This document shows, piece by piece, positions 41,101 to 50,579 of a stretch of 64,000 bases of DNA (positions within the stretch are counted from its first letter, which is position 1; every line of letters starts with the position of its first letter). Origin of the DNA: Labia minor (Eukaryota > Arthropoda > Insecta > Dermaptera > Spongiphoridae). The stretch lies in the NCBI GenBank assembly GCA_963082975.1, contig OY720349.1:64788501-64852500 (forward strand). Direction: 5' to 3'. Below the pieces are notes generated by a model that had not been told where the DNA came from, made no database searches, and saw nothing but the letters and a program-made list of their open reading frames with translations. Made by a program: the position numbers and the translations under genes.

Positions 41101-43004
41101 CAATGTCTAAATATGTCTATTTACTATATAATTTTATTCTTAGGTAAATGATATCTTACAGTAATAATAAAATAATTTAAGTACTTATATAATATGTATT
41201 TAATAATCATTAGTATTTTAAAGATTTAATTGGAACCACTATTTTATATATTTTTTTAAGCATGTTTTTAATTATTTATTTTTATAATTAGTATTAAAAA
41301 GAAGCACTAAATTAAATTTTTCTTCTTATTGGTTTATTTCTCTCGACAATTTCTTATTAATGTATATCTTATAAATAAATGTAATTTAATTTATTGTAAA
41401 TTTATATTAGAGAATTTTTAATTTGTCTATTTTTATTAAATGATATTAGAAAATGAATTTAATTTAAAGACTAAACTAATTTAAAAATTTATATAATAAT
41501 ACTGAATATTGTATTAAAATCAATATAAATATTTTTATTTATTTAGTTATTTAGATCTCTTAATAGAAACAATATAATTTATAAGTGATAATTTAAAATT
41601 TTAAAAAATGTTTAAAATATTTTTCTTTATGAATATACTATATAAATAAAGATGGTTATATTCATCTGTTGTTTTGAGTTGTTGTTGTTGTTTTGCTTTA
41701 CTTCATTAAGAGAAGAGGAATATTATAAATAATCAATTTATTATTTATGGATATAAATATTCCATTTTTTTCGGAAAATAATACTTTAATACTTACTTAC
41801 AGAGTCCAATAATATAAATTTAATTTAATTTTATTTATTTTTATTTGATAAATATTAAATATTATTATTATTTTATTATAATAATAATATTTAATAATAA
41901 TCATGATTATAATAATTATAATTCTTTAATAAATATTTCATACTGAATATGAAAAAAAAAACAATTATTTATTATTGTACAATAGAGGTTTAGATTGTTT
42001 AAAAAAGAAATTTTTTTATCATAAGTCATAAGAAGGAATACAATAATTTAATCATACAATTTACACCTCTATAGATTATATCATCATACTTGTCAGTCGT
42101 AATTGGATAAGATTACAGTGGTGTTTGTTGTATACACATGATTCGTATAGATTTTAATTAGGTAAATTATTATAATTGAAATTGTAAACCAGACTTTAGA
42201 ATATACTGTTGAAACGATAGAGGAAACTATGAGTAGTGGGCACATATTCATTTTTATAAAAGGAATGGATAAAGAAGTTTACATATTTGATATACACATA
42301 TAGTATATATATATTTATACGTATAATTGAATTATATAATGGACTTTTTTGATCTTTCTTTGTAAAGTCTAATATTTTATAAGACAATTTTATATATTCC
42401 AAGAGTCTAAATATCCTCCCCCGGGAGTCACTTGTTCGTTCTTTCAACTACACTTTTGCTCCTGGGGGTGTCGTTCGTGTTTTTCCTCGTTCGCAAAGAT
42501 TTGAATAAATGACCTCTTGAGATCCACTCCATTTATTAATTCATTAGACATTTTTTTTTCTTCTTTCATTTTTAATATTTTTCATTCAAAAAAAAAAAAG
42601 AAAAAAAAATCATAATAATAATAATAATAATAATAAAATAAAATAAAATAATATAAATAAAGATAAAATAAAAATAAAAAAAAAAAAAAAAACTTAAAAT
42701 CTAACAGGGATGAATGTGTTGTTTTGTTTTGCAGGCGGGCGATCAGGAGGTGACCTATGCTGAACTGTGTCATGCGAGGCCGAACACCCTGCCCGGGGGT
42801 GTCCGTGGCGATGACAATAGCACGATCTATGCTCAGATTGATCATACAGCAGCACCCAGGCATGGCTATGACCCAACAGCGATGACACCAGTCTCGTCGC
42901 TGACCACCCCCCTTTCACCCACCAGCCATCCAATGATGATGCACCGGGAGATCGTAACTGTGAGGACACCCCTCATGGCCAACCAGCAAGAAAGCTGTGT
43001 ATAG
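81..43004 (+). CDS. Sidestep-like Ig/FN3 transmembrane receptor, 3' part (4 exons)
   Basis: This is the C-terminal part of a cell-surface receptor of the Sidestep family, whose known members act in axon guidance and cell-cell recognition together with Beaten-path proteins. The exons are 81-377, 15139-15426, 34722-34891 and 42735-43004. Their phases are 1/1, 1/1, 1/0 and 0/stop, so they join in one frame. The order is a fibronectin type III domain, a single transmembrane helix, a Gly/Ser/Thr-rich linker and a tail with two tyrosine motifs. The N-terminal Ig domains expected for the family would lie upstream of the window. The family call rests on the FN3 exon (NQTTESLEVEC, FDGGQQQYFLLEV, YAANIKGRSE) and on the juxtamembrane DLYDMDDKNPDVIPCNK. 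The exact paralogue cannot be named. Introns are 14.8, 19.3 and 7.8 kb, so I may have missed small exons. Confidence 0.85.
3184..3208. repeat. (GT)n microsatellite
   Basis: An uninterrupted run of about 12 GT units in intron 1. The minus-strand ORF that reads through it as a His/Thr run is an artefact of the repeat. Confidence 0.9.
4053..4640 (+). mobile_element. Non-autonomous Helitron relic (copy A)
   Basis: The left end TCTATAATATAAAAATGAAT follows an A, as expected for Helitron insertion between A and T. The next ~70 bp (bouncing through TGTTGGTAAGC and CGCCTGGACC) are shared with the copy at 31457. The right end keeps the family's tail CCGTCTAGGTGTGAAGAGCG up to the first arm of the terminal hairpin (GAGCGCC), then breaks off before the second arm and CTAG. 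Internally a ~110 bp unit is duplicated in tandem (about 4371-4460 and 4491-4600). One frame of the second unit reads DTEEEKEERLKKD, like the E/R/L-rich repeats in the N-terminal part of some Helitron proteins. Confidence 0.6.
4304..4341 (-). repeat. Fragment of the ACCGACCGACG inverted-repeat element
   Basis: About 30 bp ending in GTCGGTCGGTA match the terminus of the element found at 16643 and 62490 (shared ACAATACCTCCCTTACTAT). Only the terminus is recognisable, inside the Helitron relic. Confidence 0.45.
5031..5104 (+). repeat. Decayed tRNA-like sequence, possible SINE head
   Basis: GTCAGTGTGATGGATAGCG resembles an RNA polymerase III A box in a tRNA D-arm. GGGTTTGATCCCC, 35-40 bases later, resembles a B box in a T-arm (one change from GGTTCGATCCC) with a short pairing stem. 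Spacing is right for a tRNA of about 73 nt, of tRNA-Arg-like appearance. The anticodon stem does not pair well, so this is more likely a tRNA-derived SINE or a dead tRNA copy than a working gene. A microsatellite or poly-A tail was not clearly seen. Confidence 0.4.
5983..6441 (-). mobile_element. Solo LTR of an LTR retrotransposon
   Basis: Read on the minus strand the segment begins TGGGAGGGGCTC and ends CTACAGTCTACA, so it has the TG...CA borders of an LTR. It is 459 bp, clearly richer in GC than its flanks, and contains a TATA-like box (GGATATAAATCGG, about 6257-6275) followed downstream by AATAAA (about 6103-6108). It is followed at once by a primer-binding-site-like stretch (TTTTGGTCGCTCGTCCGTGA, about 5960-5980). 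Internal coding sequence and the partner LTR are absent, and the element stops at about 5950. Gypsy or BEL/Pao affiliation cannot be told. Confidence 0.55.
6441..6470. repeat. (AT)n microsatellite
   Basis: Fifteen perfect AT units directly abutting the outer edge of the LTR. Confidence 0.9.
8692..8707. repeat. (AT)n microsatellite
   Basis: Short perfect AT run in intron 1; a similar one lies at 8455-8472. Confidence 0.85.
9777..10265. other. GC-richer non-coding island in intron 1
   Basis: About 490 bp of clearly higher GC than the flanks, with no long ORF, no terminal repeats seen, a (GA)n patch at 9974-9992 and a G9 run near 10008. It may be a conserved regulatory element of the receptor gene or an unrecognised old repeat. 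The sequence alone does not decide. Confidence 0.3.
11285..11803 (+). repeat. ~0.5 kb MITE-like repeat family, copy 1
   Basis: The left edge is CTGGAGTGTCTCCACTCGAC followed by TATCTCGC; GAGTG/CACTC can form a small hairpin. The right edge is CGAGATAGT, an inverted match of ACTATCTCG near the left edge. Internal landmarks shared by all copies are AACCAGCGCATGTTTGGC, TTTGCAGTGTTAAAAAATTA, a CA-rich microsatellite and GAAAATGATTCAGGAACC. No coding capacity is evident. The family has four copies in this window. Confidence 0.75.
13203..13555 (-). repeat. ~0.5 kb MITE-like repeat family, copy 2 (internally deleted)
   Basis: Same family as at 11285, in the opposite orientation, about 1.4 kb away. 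It keeps both edges (CTCGCCAGAGATAGT on the plus strand at the left and GAGTGGAGACACTCCAG at the right). It lacks the ~170 bp segment that in other copies carries the CTTCCGGTTGAGC landmark. Confidence 0.75.
15139..15426 (+). CDS. Sidestep-like gene, transmembrane and juxtamembrane exon
   Basis: The exon lies between a TTTACAG acceptor and an AAAG/GTGAGC donor, both phase 1, matching the exon before it. It codes for a Gly/Ser/Pro linker (SGSPGAF), a ~25-residue hydrophobic helix (MLGLLLGVLIG through IVVLGVI), a basic stop-transfer segment (RVGRC and further Arg), and a cytoplasmic stretch ending DVEDLYDMDDKNPDVIPCNK. The acidic DLYD...KNPDVIPCNK segment is a family signature. The exon is very GC-rich compared with its flanks, which supports selection on coding sequence. 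Confidence 0.9.
17232..17236 (+). repeat. 5-bp target-site duplication CGTCG (left)
   Basis: CGTCG immediately before the Transib-like element, repeated at 18114-18118 immediately after it. The uninterrupted host copy at 62490-62506 has this site only once. Confidence 0.85.
17237..18113 (+). mobile_element. Non-autonomous Transib-like transposon with RSS-like ends
   Basis: The two ends are 38-bp inverted repeats that start CACAGTGGTCTGAAACGCC and, after six variable bases, continue GCTGGCCAAAAAT. The 5-bp duplication CGTCG fits the GC-rich CGNCG-type target known for Transib transposons, and Transib ends start with a CAC(A/T)(A/G)TG-type heptamer. Here the heptamer is CACAGTG, identical to the V(D)J recombination signal heptamer. 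Twenty-three bases later both ends carry a CCAAAAATN nonamer-like block. The interior (877 bp in all) holds an A31 run and no recognisable RAG1-like/Transib transposase, so it must be mobilised in trans. The clean excision state is seen in the other host copy in this window. Confidence 0.72.
17345..17375. repeat. A31 homopolymer
   Basis: An uninterrupted run of 31 A inside the Transib-like element. It is prone to length error in sequencing. Confidence 0.9.
19670..20456 (-). mobile_element. Degenerate mariner-type transposon
   Basis: The ends are inverted: CAGGGTGGGGCAGAGAAAC at the left and the inverse of CAGAGTGCGGCAGAGAAAC at the right. TA dinucleotides flank both sides (19668-19669, 20457-20458). 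On the minus strand the interior reads, with frameshifts and stops, an N-terminal segment (RSVAVKAFSKNND, then FANAIKLEVRKF in another frame) and a C-terminal segment (WPARSPDY, NAPQDLHDLKTAIHEEVASI), which are landmarks of a mariner-family transposase. At 787 bp it lacks roughly the middle third of a full element. It is a dead copy. Confidence 0.68.
22642..23139 (+). mobile_element. Internally deleted mariner element
   Basis: Inverted repeats of roughly 95 bp bound the element: it starts CGAGGGTTATTCAATAATTA and ends with the inverse of CGAGGGTCATTCAATAAAG. A TA follows the right end; the left TA is mutated. The interior keeps only the C-terminal end of a mariner transposase: RDKLQKLVWEVLLHPFYSPDL in one frame (22809-22870), then YGPLKDSPGGRRFANNEEVK in the next (about 22885-22945), so there is a frameshift after the SPDL catalytic-region landmark. 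The total of 498 bp against about 1.3 kb for a full element shows a large internal deletion. A C9 run at 22737 may be part of the break. Confidence 0.75.
24156..24566 (-). CDS. Hypothetical 136-aa ORF, probably not a gene
   Basis: The longest open frame outside the recognised exons, antisense within intron 2. The product starts MIKPSRHEMSAF, has one moderately hydrophobic stretch (ILPILLIEGSSLIML) and ends in a basic segment. I recognise no domain. There is no clear splice-site or terminal-repeat context. The region is somewhat richer in GC than its surroundings and contains a TGACGTCA palindrome (near 24492). It could be a remnant of an old element or a chance ORF. Confidence 0.15.
   Translation of the reverse strand: MIKPSRHEMSAFNGSLFHYSKIVTSIGNAAMAFVNILFGLLKNPSRKCPDELKRTSRCYSLIGLPNHLILFQLIHPHILSFSDIILPILLIEGSSLIMLHNVGLMMYYINEWMSMHKEIKIKKAAICRSSLSINNN
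29830..30246. mobile_element. MITE with TTCAACgAAAAACGTTGGGCGC-type ends
   Basis: The left terminus (from 29830) reads TTCAACGAAAAACGTTGGGC and continues into a TTTAGTTTTATTT tail. The right terminus (to 30246) is its inverse, with TTCAACTAAAAACGTTGGGC. The pair spans about 38 bp with few mismatches. TA-rich flanks fit a Tc1/mariner-type TA target. The ~420 bp unit has no ORF. Confidence 0.65.
30830..31095. other. GC-richer block in intron 2, unexplained
   Basis: About 260 bp of clearly higher GC content than the flanks. The plus frame from 30840 is open for 101 codons, and a shorter frame reads LDQMADAIPCYYGRPDAHHN before a stop. No convincing acceptor and donor pair in phase 1 was found, so I do not call it an exon. 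It may be a conserved non-coding element, a cassette exon missed by eye, or an old repeat. Confidence 0.25.
31420..31452. repeat. (AT)n microsatellite
   Basis: Perfect AT run just upstream of the Helitron copy B. Confidence 0.85.
31448..31561. repeat. Perfect 32-bp inverted repeat at the left end of Helitron copy B
   Basis: TATATAATATCTTATATATA plus 12 more bases to TGAATTGC is followed, after a ~50 bp loop, by its exact inverse (about 31529-31560). The arms include the Helitron left end and its flanking bases. Confidence 0.75.
31457..31884 (+). mobile_element. Non-autonomous Helitron, complete ends (copy B), carrying LINE-derived sequence
   Basis: The left end TCTTATATATAAAAATGAAT follows an A. 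The right end has the hairpin GAGCGCC-AAA-GGCACTC (31857-31873, one mismatch), then TGAGCAG and CTAG, followed by T: the standard Helitron terminus and A/T target. No terminal inverted repeats and no target duplication, as expected. The interior from about 31575 (GCTCAGGATAGGGACGC) to the tail matches the copy at 52440-52730. That shared part includes the decayed end of a non-LTR retrotransposon ORF (AQDRD...AKNF in copy C). Confidence 0.72.
32161..32191. repeat. (TA)n microsatellite
   Basis: Perfect TA run in intron 2. Confidence 0.9.
34275..34523. mobile_element. 249-bp MITE with ~55-bp inverted repeats
   Basis: The left end TGAGGCCTTTAGCGCCAGAA and the right end, whose inverse is TGAGACCTTCAGCGCCAGAA, stay similar for about 55 bp through CCCACATTTTTCACTTTT. 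TA dinucleotides flank both sides (34273-34274 and 34524-34525), as for Tc1/mariner-type insertion. There is no coding capacity. It sits 200 bp upstream of the cytoplasmic exon at 34722. Confidence 0.75.
34722..34891 (+). CDS. Sidestep-like gene, cytoplasmic linker exon
   Basis: The acceptor is TGGTCGCAG ending at 34721 and the donor is GCC/GTGAGT at 34892. Entry phase 1 matches the preceding exon and exit phase 0 matches the last exon. The ~57 residues are low-complexity (GLNNRTPPESASMVTPSSAS, Ser/Thr/Pro/Gln-rich) and end in NGDLYDTFKNGLGRYA, which carries two tyrosines. The GC content is far above the flanks. The acceptor tract is not strongly pyrimidine-rich, so the exact start is less sure than the end. 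Confidence 0.8.
35295..35425 (-). mobile_element. Helitron 3'-end fragment (copy D)
   Basis: On the minus strand this ends GGCGCTCTGAGAAGCTAG followed by T, so it keeps CTAG and the second hairpin arm, but the first arm is replaced by a small AAGATCTT duplication. The preceding 100 bp (TACTGATTGAA, AAACCTAT, ACAGACTTTC) match the tail of copy B. Confidence 0.6.
42610..42690. repeat. (ATA)n, (AAAAT)n and poly-A stretch before the last exon
   Basis: Simple repeats precede the acceptor of the last exon; their complement would read as a long T/TTA tract on the minus strand. Confidence 0.8.
42735..43004 (+). CDS. Sidestep-like gene, last exon with two tyrosine motifs
   Basis: The acceptor TTTTGCAG gives phase 0. 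The exon encodes 89 residues and a TAG stop at 43002-43004. It contains VTYAEL at 42750-42767, which fits the ITIM consensus (I/V/L/S)xYxx(L/V/I), and TIYAQI at 42822-42839, which fits except for T at the -2 position. The rest is Pro/Thr/Met-rich and ends QQESCV. Motif-bearing last exons with TYAEL/IYAQID are seen in Sidestep-family tails. The function of recruiting SH2 phosphatases is an inference from the motif. Confidence 0.88.
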   Translation, partial: AGDQEVTYAELCHARPNTLPGGVRGDDNSTIYAQIDHTAAPRHGYDPTAMTPVSSLTTPLSPTSHPMMMHREIVTVRTPLMANQQESCV

Positions 43005-43480
43005 TTCTCATCGACAGCCAAACAAAACAAGAGACATTCGGCTTCCAATTTCATCTCCTTCTTCTACGTTTTTATATTTTAAACCACCACCCACTCCCCC
43101 CTCCCCCCACTTGAAATCCAATCAAGTTTCATTTCGAAATTGCGCCTACTTCGGCCTAAATCACGTTTCTTTTTTAACTCCCACCACCCCATGACTCAAT
43201 GGCAAGTAGATTTATCTCTAACAAAACGGAAAAATAATCAATTCTTTTCTTTCTTTCTTTCTTTCAAATCCCCTACTCTCCTCTTTCTTTGTATTTTTAT
43301 TTTATTTTGTTCTTTTTAACCATCAAAGAAAAAAAAAATGAAATTATTTATTTCCATAACAATTCATCACGCAAGCATATTATTCATTTGTTTATAATTA
43401 AAAAATCTAAAATAAAAATTATTTTTCATAGAAAAAAACAATCTATTACTTGATTTTTAAAAAAGTGAATAAATCTTTAT
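43005..43480 (+). other. 3' UTR of Sidestep-like gene (probable)
   Basis: C- and T-rich sequence follows the stop codon, changing to plain AT-rich DNA after about 43290. AATAAA occurs at 43411-43416 and 43468-43473 as possible polyadenylation signals. AATAAA is frequent in such AT-rich DNA, so the end is uncertain. Confidence 0.35.
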
Positions 43481-44640
43481 TTATATTTTAAATATTTCTT
43501 TGCTTTCTTCTATTATCAAAATAATTTAAATTAACTTTATATAATAAAAATGAAAATCCGTAAAACAAATAAAAAATTATTTCAAATATTAAAACATTAT
43601 TTTTTCTGTTAATATATTATTTACCATATAATTACTATTTTTTATCATTCTTAGAAAATTCATTGATTTAATTTTAATATGGCGCTCTGAAAATCATAAT
43701 CAATTGATTTATAAGGACCAAACTAATGATCCCGTATAAATTTAGAAAAATTCAAATTATAAATTTACTAAATTCTAAGCGAAATTATTATCATAATATT
43801 TTAAAGAATTTTCATCATACGTAGAAAGTTCTTTAATGACCAATCCATGTTTGGATTAAAAGTGGAGGACTGATAAGAAATTAAAATGTCAAATGGAGAC
43901 TACAAATAGTTCACCACACTGTAACTTTACACTAAACTGAACTATAAAATAGAAAAATAATATATATATTTATATCTATATATAGATATAGATTTAAATA
44001 TTTTTATATATCAATTCTGTCCGAAATGTAAACAGAAAAATTACTATTTAAGTGCAAAAAATGCATTTTATTAATTAACAATATTTAAAGTAAAAAAAAA
44101 AACATAAACATTATTATATTATACATAAATTATTATTATAAACATTTTCATTTTTTTTAATTTCATTCATTAATATTATATATTTATTATAATAATTAGC
44201 TAGTATATTAAAATATATTGTTCTTTAATCTAAAATTAAAAATTATTGATTTCATGTTATCTGTAATTTCGATTCCGTAAAACAAATAAAAAACAACAAA
44301 TAATTTATTTGTAGGGATATTTATTAAATTTATTTAATTCATGATTTTCATTCATTATTTTTAATGTTCATCGAGATCTGAGCCCATAATTTGTCAGTTT
44401 TCATATATTAATTAAAGAATGATAAAAAATAAATGATTTATATTGTATTATATGAACTTAAATCGTTATTAAATTTTAAACTAAATTAATAAATTTTTAA
44501 TTAAACAATAAATAACATCACAGGATAAATACATATGCACAATTAGGTGCAAATTTTTTAAAAAATTCAAAAATATTAAGATTCATTTACAAAACCACAA
44601 ATAAAAATAATATTAAATATTAATATATATTTAATAATGC

Positions 44641-44643
<3 letters not shown>

Positions 44644-44686
<43 letters not shown>
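44644..44686. repeat. (CT)n microsatellite
   Basis: About 21 perfect CT units; shorter CT runs at 44889-44901 and 21202-21222. Confidence 0.9.
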
Positions 44687-44687
<1 letters not shown>

Positions 44688-45042
44688 AATAAGATACATA
44701 TATTTTGATTAAATATTACTCAAAATTATATTGTAACAAAATTTATTTACTTATTTATTTAAGATGATAAAATTTATTTTCATTTAATTATGCGTTCAAA
44801 TAAAATCTACTTGCCAATTTTCAAAATATTTACTGATTTTAGAAAAAATAATTTAATTTGATTTATACGTAAATAAAAAAATATATTCCTCTCTCTCTCT
44901 CTTTTAATTTTATTTCTGACAAATAATAATTAAATATATATACATTTATAGGATTATAATTTATAGTCAAGAGTTTTTATTCTAGAAACTCAAATAAACT
45001 TTGTGCTACAACAAATCCATATTGCAAAGTGTGAATATATAT

Positions 45043-45075
<33 letters not shown>

Positions 45076-47200
45076 AATATTTTTTATAAAATAAATCTAG
45101 GTAGAATTTGACAAATGAGGAAGTGTTTGGTTTCGTGCAAACTATCATAGCTTTGGTGCATCAAGTTCCGGAATCTTCCAAACAATTATTATATAAATAT
45201 AATAATATAAATAAAATATATAAACAATATTGAAAGAGTGTGTTTGTGAGGACCTCGCCGTCCAGGGATGATTACGTCATTCATTTATGCTATTTGTGGA
45301 AATAGTATATTTAAAAAATGGATGAATGTTTGTTTAATCAATCATTTAATCCTAAATAAGGGTAAGATAATGTTTTTAAATATATATATATATATATATA
45401 TATATTGAATGTATTATTGCGTGTAAGAATTTGACCAAGTCAAAATGTAAATCATTTTTTCTCATTACATTCATTGTTAATTAATTTCCAAAGAAAATAT
45501 TTATCTCTGTTGCCATGATAAAAATCACTAATATTTTATTGAAAGAAATATTTTTTTATTCCATGATATTGGTTGGATTTAGTTTTTATTTTTTTAATCT
45601 AATTTATTATATAATATAATTTAAGACATTTGATTTTATTACTTTTTTTTTAAATATTTTAACTTTGGATATTTATAACTCATATAGCTTATAAAAGTAC
45701 CACTTAAACTTTAAACCATCTTTATAATATGATTTTGATTGGCCAAGTAATAAATAATTTTATTACCGCAATTGCTATTCACAAAATTTTACAAAATTAG
45801 AGTAATTATTTTAAATATATTAATTATTTTAAGTTTTTAACATGTGAGCTGTACTTATACGTATTTTAATATATTAATTTATATTCGTGTAAATGATTTT
45901 TTTTTTACTTAACTTTTATAAAATTTGTCTATTTTAATAAATGATATTAGAAGATTAATTAATTATATATAAAGCCCAACTTGAGCTAACCAATTTAGAG
46001 ATGTTGGAATCTGAGCACTGAATCTCATTACCACTTCATAAAACATCTCACATTCATATTTAAAAAGAAAAAAATATATTTATACCAAAATTCATCAAAA
46101 TAAATATATAAATTATCCTGCAAATTATATATAAATTAAATATAAATATTATATATATAAATCTTTTAAAATATGAATTATAATTTAAAAGTGATAAATT
46201 AAAATTACAATTTGAAATAACAAACCTACAAAAATTATAATTTTCTATTTCTTAAATATAATATAATTTATTATTAATAAAAATGATTTGTTTAAAAAAT
46301 ATTTTTTATTTTTATCATTGCAACTTAAATATCGATCTATGTATATAATTCTAATATATATATATATATATAGATGTTTGTAAATGTATGTATAAATAAC
46401 AAAGAAAAAAATTTAAAATAACGAGAATTATAAAAATTGTCATCGATTTCCGATTTTATGGGTCTCTCAACAGGGTTCTGTGTTTTATTTGTCATTTCTA
46501 TGTATATAAATATATATATAATAATGAATGTATGTATGGGAAAGATATAATAACCCTGGAGTCTCTATTAACCTATTATATATGTGATGTCTGCTAAAAA
46601 AATAAAAAAAAAAAAGTTACAAAAACATGCTCTTTATATAATGAAGGAAAATATGACATACCATTTTATTATAATTATTATTTTTTATAATTTGTATTTT
46701 TTTTTTAAATAAATTTTAAATTAAATTATATATATTTCAATATATAATATATAATCTTTATGTATATAAAAGAAAGTATATAGAGTTCGTTTTATACTCT
46801 TTAAAAAATATCTAACTGGAATATATAAATATATATAAATAAATATATATTTATGAAAATTATATTAGGCATAAAAAATATTGACACAAAAATAATAATA
46901 ATAATAATAATAATAATTTTTAAGAACAAACCAAATGTGAATTATTAAATCAATGTATAATAAAAAAAAACAACTATTGAATCAACAATCTGCTATTTAC
47001 TGTCATCGCCCGTTAAATATACATTTATGTTATGTATAATATAAAAATTTAATAAATAAATAAATAAAAATTAAAAAAAGGGGCGTTAAGTGTTCTCTTC
47101 TAAATTAATACTAAAACAATTCTATTGTATATTTAAGTATTTTTCAAAAAAAAAAAGAAAAAAAAAAGAAAAAATATGAAAAAAGAATGAAATCATATTT

Positions 47201-47238
<38 letters not shown>

Positions 47239-47556
47239 AAAATAATAATAATTGTCCTAGTTCTACCCCTCCACCACAATCTACATTGTTGAACTCCGGA
47301 GAAATTCATTTGAATGTTTATCCTTATAATAAAAAAAAAAAAAATATAAAACTCTTATTGTAAAATCTTACATTTCTATTGGCATTTCTCGACTGATATA
47401 TTATATTTGTTGATAATCAAATACATATAAGAATTGTATCAATCTCTTGGTGTATTCAATTATAAAGAAAAAATAGATGTATATGTATTGACTTTTTTTC
47501 CTTTTTCACTTTTCTTATAAATCATTTTTTTATGCTTTTACATTATATAAAAATAT

Positions 47557-47561
<5 letters not shown>

Positions 47562-47593
<32 letters not shown>
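47562..47593. repeat. (AT)n microsatellite
   Basis: Perfect AT run in intergenic DNA. Confidence 0.85.
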
Positions 47594-47595
<2 letters not shown>

Positions 47596-50539
47596 CATTT
47601 TTTAAATGACTAAATTTCATGAGAGATTTCATATTATACTTTTTTTATAAAGAGAAAAGTACTTTTGATTTCTATTAACATTAATATAATAATGTTTTAT
47701 TTTAAATTAATATACATATATATATATACATTTTGGATAAATAATATTAAATTTATTATCATATTCATTTACTTTTCATTAAATATTCATTATTTTTAAT
47801 TTATATATATATAGTATAGTATATCAAATGATCCTATTTTATTTTAATAATTCAATAATATCTAAATATAATTTGATTTTTGACTTGATTAGATATAAAT
47901 AAAATAATTTTAAAATAATAATTTCGGCATTGGAAATCGACATCTAATAAAAATAAAGAAAGAAATTAAAAAATAAAATGATTATCCTTTTTTTTTATAT
48001 CAATTATAATGTTATATTATAATTTTTTATTTTATAATATACTTTCACTATAATATATAATTTCATTTTTATTCGATGCATTTATTAATTTTATTATTTT
48101 TACAATTATATATACACTTTGATTTATTTTACATTACAATACATACTTATGCATATATATATGTATTGCTAGAGTGTTCTTAACATAAAATATAAAATTT
48201 CTTAATAAATGTGCAAAAAGCAAAATATATATACAAATTTATTTTAATTAAAATTATTTAATTATTTTAATTTGTTAAAATACAAATTTTTGCATTTTAC
48301 AATTTACAAGTTATTTTAATTCAAAGTATGAATTAATTCATAATTAAATATTTTAAAAAGTATAATATTAATTTTTTACAAATGTTTTTATAAATAGCAT
48401 TGTCCTCAGGTAGCAATCAATACATACACAAATCTCATTCAAGATAAAATTTTATTACTATCGTCATCATAGTAATAGAAACTTAATATTAATGCTATAT
48501 TATTCTTTACTTCTCTATTTTGATAAATTTCAAATTAAAATTTAAATATCAAATGAATTCAAATTTCAATACACTTAAAGTTTTTGATATAATTAAATTT
48601 ATTTATCTATGAAATTTTTTGCTGATTAGTTTGACAAAATAAATCATTAAAAATTTTTTATTAGTTATATAATTTTTTGTTATTAAAATTATACATCTTT
48701 TTAAATCAAAGACCGACTTATATAAATGAACAATTTAATTATTTTATTAAATTAAAATTAAACCTGTGAATTATAAACGGTAAGAATTTGGGAATCATGC
48801 CGATATTAAACAATACATATATTTTAATTTAATTAAAAAAAATATAAAAATTAAAAATCTATATTTTGTACTATTCTATTCAACGAAAAAAACTTAAATT
48901 CTTGCATCCTTAAAAGGTAGGTAATAAATATACTAACAATGAACAGTTAGTATTTTTTGGTTTGTTTTAAGATCAAATATTAGTTTTTAAACTTCTTATT
49001 AATATAATATTACTATTATTTTGTACGCTATTAAAATTTCAATTTTAATTTAATTCACACATTACCATCATATCAACACATTAATTAAATTTTTTACTAA
49101 TAAATAAATTTAATATTGTTATCTTGAAAAAACTATATTCGTTATCTTATACATTGTTAGAATTTTTTTTTCTTTTACTCTATATTTTTTTATCTAAATT
49201 TATTTTACATTTTGGTTTTATTTTCAATTTTATTTTATTCTTTTTTTTTCTATAATTTAATTTCCCTTTCGATTTAACTTAATCTTTTTCTAACTTTCTT
49301 ATTTTGTTTATCCAAGTTATTTAAATTTTTTGGATATTAAATCTTTTCTCTATAAAAAATTTAAAAATAAAACTTATGAGCAAATTCTAAATGTATATAA
49401 TGTAAAATCATGAAATTCAATGTTGTGAATCAAAATTGTTTCATTTGGATTAAATATATAAAAAATAATACAATATCATTCCGTTTTTTTTTTTCAATTA
49501 TATATATTCGCTTAGGATTCAGTGTATGTTTTGTTTATGAGAAGTTAATCCAGGGTTTCTTCCACGTTAGTTAATGAGATTTGAATCTCAACTTTTCGAT
49601 GTGCATTTTCTAGCCATTTTCAAGAAGGAAAAGAAATTTCGGGATTCTGGTTTTTAGTCTCTATTACCAGTAATTATAGTTAGAATTGTAGAGATTAAAA
49701 TTTTATTAAACAATGTGGAAAAAACCGTATTTTAACTACATATATATTTATATTATATATCGAATATATATATTTCAATATTTATCCCTCCGGAGGTATT
49801 CAATCATTATGCTAAATCCAACATCAATTGAATTAATTCAAACATTTCTTTGGCATTGAATGAGAATTTCAGATATATAATATATATATCTTTATAGATG
49901 CGAATATTGTGGAAAAGCTAGAAAGCGATAAGACAGATGCCTTATATATTATATATATACATCGTCTCTTTCAGATATATATTATATTGTAAATGTATAT
50001 ATCTTATTCAAAAAAAAAAAAAAAAAAAAAATATTATTATGAATATGAAAGATGTTTTTGGTTGTTGTTTTATTTTCTATAATAAATTCATTCAGACATT
50101 GTATAATCGTAACCCGTGAAAATCCTCCCTAAGCATTTCATTCGAATAAAGATGTGTTATTTATATGTTTTGTTTTTTCGCTTATGAAATCCAGTCATTC
50201 TCCGAATCCATCATTGTAATTTACCCCTTCTATGGAAATGGCTTTGTTAGATCACAACAAAAGATTAACAACTTTTCAATTTTCTATAGAAAACAAGAAA
50301 TTGAACTCAACAACATTCAAAATGCCTTCATCAAAATCAATTAAACAAATATTTAAAAAATACAATGACTTTTTAGAAATTTTTAAAAATACTTATATAC
50401 AATTTATCTTAAATGGATTTCAGATAACCGGATTAAGCCATATTCTTCTTAGTCCTATAAAATATATGTCATAGAATAATTTAAAATTATAAACAAAACA
50501 AAAGAAAATAATAAAAGTAATGAGAAGAAAACTTAAACC

Positions 50540-50542
<3 letters not shown>

Positions 50543-50577
<35 letters not shown>
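50543..50577. repeat. (CA)n microsatellite
   Basis: About 17 perfect CA units. Confidence 0.9.

Positions 50578-50579
<2 letters not shown>

Larger units (their letters stand above)
34892..42734 (+). other. Intron 3 of Sidestep-like gene
   Basis: A 7.8 kb phase-0 intron from GTGAGT to TTTTGCAG. It contains a fragment of the Helitron family and a GC-richer stretch at 36420-36690. The remainder is AT-rich sequence in which I see no further feature. The short minus ORFs at 39396-40018 show no recognisable domain. Confidence 0.75.
43481..50542. other. AT-rich intergenic DNA
   Basis: Seven kilobases of low-complexity AT-rich sequence with many AT microsatellites, a (CT)n run at 44644-44686, (ATA)n near 46895-46915 and an A-run near 50010. 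I see no gene, RNA or transposon end here. Confidence 0.7.

Noticed and set aside
42582..42969. Minus-strand ORFs of 91-93 codons
   Set aside because: They are shadows of the last receptor exon and of the T/A-rich simple repeat upstream.
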